A stretch of 64,000 nt of DNA. It comes from Heliocidaris erythrogramma. Taxonomy: Eukaryota > Echinodermata > Echinoidea > Camarodonta > Echinometridae. The position numbers and the translations under genes were made by a program. Below the pieces are notes generated by a model. The model saw only the letters and a program-made list of their open reading frames with translations. It had not been told where the DNA came from and did no database searches. The stretch spans positions 23,963,761 to 24,027,760 of the forward strand of contig CM046857.1 of NCBI GenBank assembly GCA_025617745.1. The letters are read 5' to 3'. Positions 35,201 through 41,200 of the stretch are shown here, in pieces; position 1 is the first letter of the stretch; each line of letters starts with the position of its first letter.

Positions 35201-38200
35201 ATTGCTGTTAAGCTCGACAGGGAATCTGTAAAAATGATGAAACGCTGTTCATCGCAGATTTCTATAATATCAAAAGCTATCCCTAGGGCCACTAACTCGG
35301 CAGAAAATATAGATGAACTATCTGGCAATCTTATTTGTACTTGCAACGAACTGCTTGTAGCTGCTGCACCTACTTTATTTTGGTACTTTGACCCATCTGT
35401 ATAAATAGCACGATAGTTACAATATTTATTCTTAAGTTCAAAAAATGCATTTTGGATCAGTGCGCATGGAGTCATTAAAGTATGTTTTGAATTTGAGTAA
35501 AAACAAGTGCTGCAGTGCTGATTGGAAAGGAAATGATTTTTACGATTGCTGGTCATACATGTAGTTTGCATATGGTGCAGTAGTACGTGTACATGCAAGA
35601 GTAAAAAGATAATGTTGACTCGTGTGTGTGTGTGTCCTCGGAAGCCGGACAATAGTCCTCGAACGTCGAACAATGAATTTGTGCTTTATTCCGTCGACTG
35701 TCCGAGGACGAGTAACAATAGAGGAACAATAGTTATCCTCGGAAGTAAAGCCATGTAAACCTGTGTGTTAGAGAGAGAGAGGGTGTGTTTGTGTGTCATT
35801 TTTGGATGCAAGACACATAGTGTCCTCATTTAACACACACACAATCCCATAAATTAACATGCGAGGTGACGAGGGACATTGTGCCGTAGTATAAGCAACC
35901 TACGATTTGTAAGCCATACTGATTAAAAGCTGAAAAAAATAACTATTATGAATTCTTTTTAGAACCCTACTAGAGTAGCTTACTCTGTATATGATTTTTT
36001 TAAAAACCCCACAAGTAACGTGGACGTAATTATGATATCAATGAACATTTAACCCTTTGACTACTGAATTCTTTTAACTCTCATAGGCTTAATACAGGAG
36101 CAACCCGGTTCCCATAGTATATGGGTTAAACCTGTATTTACGATGTTTCCTTACCATCATAGTCAAATATAATCATGTTATTGGACAAATAAAAAATATA
36201 AAGTGTTTTAGTTTACTCGAAATGACCTGCCATGGACTTGGGGCGTTTTTATATTTAGATACTCAAACACTTTACTTGAAAATGCATTAATATTTGTTGT
36301 TATGTTGTTATTAGTTTGTAAAATATGTTTGAAGAAAAAAGAGATAAAGAAAAAATGCATACATAAACAAATTTCCAAAAAAGATTATAAAACTATCATG
36401 AGAGGTTTTATCTATGATTTTAAAAGGTGTCAATTCTAACTTACTGGCCACGGCTCCCTTTCCAAGAATCTCAAGTCTCATACTGATGTGACCATTCCAA
36501 GCGGTGGGGTGAATGCGTAGGAAACGGCCAGTGATTGGCCGAGTAAACACTGTTGTCACCTTGCTATTGCGATCCGTGTTTCCGGTGAAAGCCTATTGAC
36601 GAAAAAAGGGTTCACAATGTTTGGTTCCTCTTGAAATATTATTGTAGTAAAAGCACTCAAACAACTTATACCAGTTTAAAAAAAAAAAAAATTTATGACC
36701 ATTAAACCATGGTAATTTATTCCAGTCTTGCTTATCAGCAGAGCGAGTAACTATACCTTATCATTTCCACTGCAATCCTGAATGGTGTTCCAGTTGATTC
36801 CATCATCACTGTAGGCTACTTTGAAGGCTGTTACCCACTGGTTGATATCCTGTCGACCCTGCGTGATGACTCCGGTTATAATGTAGAAGCTGTTCAGGTC
36901 CACCTGCAACCACTGGTTGACATTATTTGTGAGTGCTGACCACGCACCCTTTCTACCACCACCTGTTATTGTAAAGGATTACCGGTAATAGCATTGCTCA
37001 ATGTTCATAAGATGACCATGCGCTTCAACCACCACCGACTGTCATACAACCATGACAACTACAGGAGTATTAAAGGCATTAAAGGGAGTGGCAAGTCGTA
37101 ATCCATGGGCCTGACCAGTTGGCCTGACTCGGGGAAATTCGGATACAATCAGGTCCAATCGTGCGCTACCGAAGGAATGTTATTGCCGAATTCCTCGCGT
37201 GATCGTTAACTCGAATCCCTACATACGTAACCGACCAATGAGATTCAAATACTGGAACAAAGAACGAGCGATCTTGTTTACTCAAATTTGGGTCAATGTG
37301 CGAACTTTTATTAGCTGTGCGCGATTGAAGTCGCTTTGATCCAGAGAAAGGAGCAGCCAACTGTAAAACCGCCCACTGATTGCGACTTGTCGCTCCCTTT
37401 AAGGTATGAGCTCACCACACCCCTTTTCTACCTTAACCGTTGTAAAATCACGGGAGATTGTTGGTATCATGCTGTTTTCCTAGAAACATGGTAGCCTACA
37501 TGTAGTTACACGAGTATTATACCATTTATTTGTATGGACTAACCACCGCCCTTTCTAACCACCATCTGTAATAAATCAAAGGAGTAAAATGCATTACTTC
37601 TGAACTGACAATACTCATATATAGCTACCACCGTCGATTGGTGTGAGCTGACCATACCCCTTTTCGATCCTACCATTTACCCGTTAGAAAATTCACAGAA
37701 CAGCATTATGGGTATGGACAAGCTAATACACTTTTTTAAAAGGCAAGTACCTCTTCAAATCAAAGGTAAAATTCAAACACTTTTTAGTTGTCTGCATAAA
37801 ACACAACTTACTAGCAACAGTGTCTAGACGAGATCGTTCTGCTCCATGGTTAGCATCATACTCAGATGAGGCTGTGATAGCACTGTCTGGAATTTGGCCC
37901 TTTTTCATACCGAGATCTTTCTGGGGGCCTTCAATCTCTGTAGGGGGAAAGGAGAAATTAAAGTATGATATATACTCTGGCATTATTAATGTAATGATTC
38001 AAGTCACTACACAGATTTGTGTGCATGCTGATGGGTCCATATTTCTCTCTTGGGTAGAGTAGAGAAAAAAATATACCATACAATGTGACATAATATGGTG
38101 TGAATCTGGATCAATTATTCTTCACCTGGATTATCCACAACTACAGATATCGCCACCTTTATGTTAAAGCATTATCTTTATCATGACTTAAGGATAGAAT

Positions 38201-41200
38201 AGTTTTCCTTATATAAAGTTTGCCTTTAAAGTAAAATTATTTTGATAGAATGTAATTTTCAAAGTATCAAATTTTTCTTTTTCCAATTTGTGAAATCATG
38301 TGAATAGAAATACATGTATACTGTATCTTGTTCCATCCAATTGCGGCCACCCATATACCTTTGCATCCCACCATCTTTTGGACTCACTTTGTCAACATGT
38401 TCTTTTCAAAAGCCAATAATTTTATTAACCAATGAACCTACTTGATGTAACGCTGCCAAGGAGTTCAAATCTCATGCTGATATGGTTTGCCCACGACACT
38501 GGTTCAATCCTGATAAACCGCGCTACGATGCTGGTGGAAAAGTCATTCGTCACGATGGTGTCCCGGTCCGTATTGCCATTGAAGATCTGGGGAAAAGCAG
38601 TTGGTATTCACGCTCATCTTCAGGGACTTTAAAATATACTACATATTATATAAGACACTTAAAGTCAACCACTGTTAAACTGATTATTCAGTGTGATTTG
38701 TTTTTTCATTTGGGCATTCAATAGACCGCTTCTGTAATGTATACAAATTTATGCACCTATGAGCACCTAGTGACGAGCTATTCCATGAACCTGCTTTTTA
38801 TAAATGAGCCTCAATGTTTGGAATCTAGTTTGCATACTCTATTTGTAGCTATGGCCGGCAAGCTTTCAGGTTGTCAAGAACAACCTTTGTTTGAAAGGTA
38901 TGCATAAGATATGCATAAGATATGCATAAGATTTGCATACATTACCGAAGTACTGGGGGCATGTGCCCCATATTATACTACTTATATTTTAGGTTTTAAA
39001 CTCACGTCACTGCCAGCCATCATGGCATTCTCTGCAGTAGTCCATGTCAGCCCATCCAGGCTGTAAAGCAGCTTGAATGTCGTCACCCATTGGCTGTGTC
39101 CATTGCGACCTTGGGTCATGACCCCAGTGACTTCATGCAACTGCCTCAGGTCAACTTGGATGTACTGCTCCTGGTTATTATTTCTTGCACTCCATGCTCC
39201 CTTCTTAACACCACCTGAACAAATTTAAGAGCAACAAATTCATCAATCCATTATTTATACCATTAAAGAAATTAATATCTTGACATGATTTTCCCCCTCT
39301 TCATTTCGATCTGTTATAATTCTTGACATTTTCTTACAGGATGAACGTGAGGGACTAACTTTGTCCCATTAAACACGGCCTAACGTTAGTATGCTTCTAT
39401 AAATACCGGCCTTTCTAATTTAATTACTATTCTGTTATCAGTATTTTTCTCCAATAAGAAACAAAAGGCAGTTCAAAGTTAAGAAAAGTTATCATAAAGA
39501 CAGCTAGTAAATGTATACATGGTTCAGCTTATAAAGTCACATCTCCCCCCCCCCCCCTTCCTCCATCTCCCCCTCCCCTTCCTCCATCTCCCCCTTCCTC
39601 CATATCCCCCTTCCTCCATCTCCCCCCCCCTTCCTCCATCTCCCCCCCCCCCCCTTCCTCCATCTCCCCCCCCCCTTCCTCCATCTCCCCCCCCCCCCTC
39701 CATCTCCCCCCCCCTTCCTCCATCTCTCCATCTCTCTCTCTCTCCCCATTTCTCTTTCTCTCGTCTTCAGTGAATTTGCTTTTATTTTTCAATTAACGCA
39801 GGTTCTCTTTTTACTCCATGTTCATCATCCCAAATGAAACCATCCTCGTTTTCTTACTTTGCGGTTGGTTTAGCCTGGCTCTGTCCGTGCAGTGATTACC
39901 ATCATAACAGCTACTAGCTGTGATCTGTGCGTCCGTGAGGCGGCCATCTTCCATCCCCAACTGTGCCTGTAATGATGCGGCTAAAAGATTGAAAGATAAT
40001 TAAATGGCGTAAGTACTAAGTAGTATTTATACCAAGGAGAACTGAACAAATAGTCACTGGTCACTTGCAGGATTGATTGGCAATGTATACACAGACGCCG
40101 CGTGTCCGGACAGCCGCTAACCGGACAGATAAGACACACAAGCCCCAATCCTATCACGGTATCACCGCTTCTCAATCTTCACGGGCAGTAGTTTTTGATA
40201 CCACCGCACTTCGCGGAGCATGGACTGGTACTCAGATGCTTGCTGCAATTACGGTTTAATGATATTTCAAACAAGCAAACTTGCACCAAGGAACTTCAAA
40301 CACAAAACTCCTTGTTTGCACTAGTCTTACACTCGCGAATAAAGCCATCGTTTAAACCATAGATATTGGTCTTTATTATAAATAGGCCTGCAGGACGGAA
40401 ATAATCATATGCAACAGTCAAACGAGTGATCAATGAGACTTGCTCCATGCTGGATGAGATGTTCATGGTTGGTGATTCGTATACGTACATCGATCATCTC
40501 TTATCTCCGATCCGCAAAGAGAGCGAGAGCTGGCCGAGTATTAGCGTACTGACGTGGCCCCAGTGTGGCCCCCATTAATGGGCACACGATTTCGGTCTCT
40601 AATTGGTCAATTTGCATAGAGAATGTAATTGGTTGAAAGTTAATCGCGCGTAGGAACGAAGACAAATGAACGTGACCGTGCAATGTCCCTTGGACATTAG
40701 ACAGTTCGTTCTACAACCGTCTGTAGAGAGTTTACACTTGAGCATCCTATTGTCTGCAAATCCTCCATGTATCAAATTTATTCCCCCGTTCGGAGGGGTT
40801 TCTTTCAGTCTGTATCCCCCTTGCCCTCTACGCCATTGAACTGAAAGCCGGAAGTGGAAACGAGTTTTGTAACATTCCAATTTTCATAGTATGCCAAAAA
40901 AAAAAACCCCGAAACGAACAAAAAGCAAACAAACAAAACAAAAAAGGAGATTCAACATATAGAAATGGTCTGTCTTAGGAAGATAAATTGCGAATCGGCT
41001 TTAAGGTTTTATTATAAAGAAACAAATGATATTCCGTTTATATCTGTTTGAAGTCACAAAATTACTTTAATTTTCATACATGTCCCGTCAAAACAGCTGG
41101 AATTTTGATGTTTAAAAAAAATCAAGGCTTCTGTGTTTTTACATGGGTTGAAGTAGAGTCACCTTGTAGCATTTCATATTCACGTAGACCTGTTTTGTAC

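Larger units (their letters stand above)
26394..36444 (-). other. 10-kb discoidin intron packed with mobile elements
   Basis: This is the intron between the last exon of domain 2 and the first exon of domain 3. It holds a fold-back MITE (27130-27360), an RNase H-bearing non-LTR element split into two pieces, and the DIRS element between those pieces. The rest (26394-27129, 27361-27454 and 35561-36444) shows no gene. Confidence 0.8.

Noticed and set aside
39519-39792. Proline/serine-rich and glycine/glutamate-rich frames on both strands
   Set aside because: They are translations of the polypyrimidine minisatellite in an intron.
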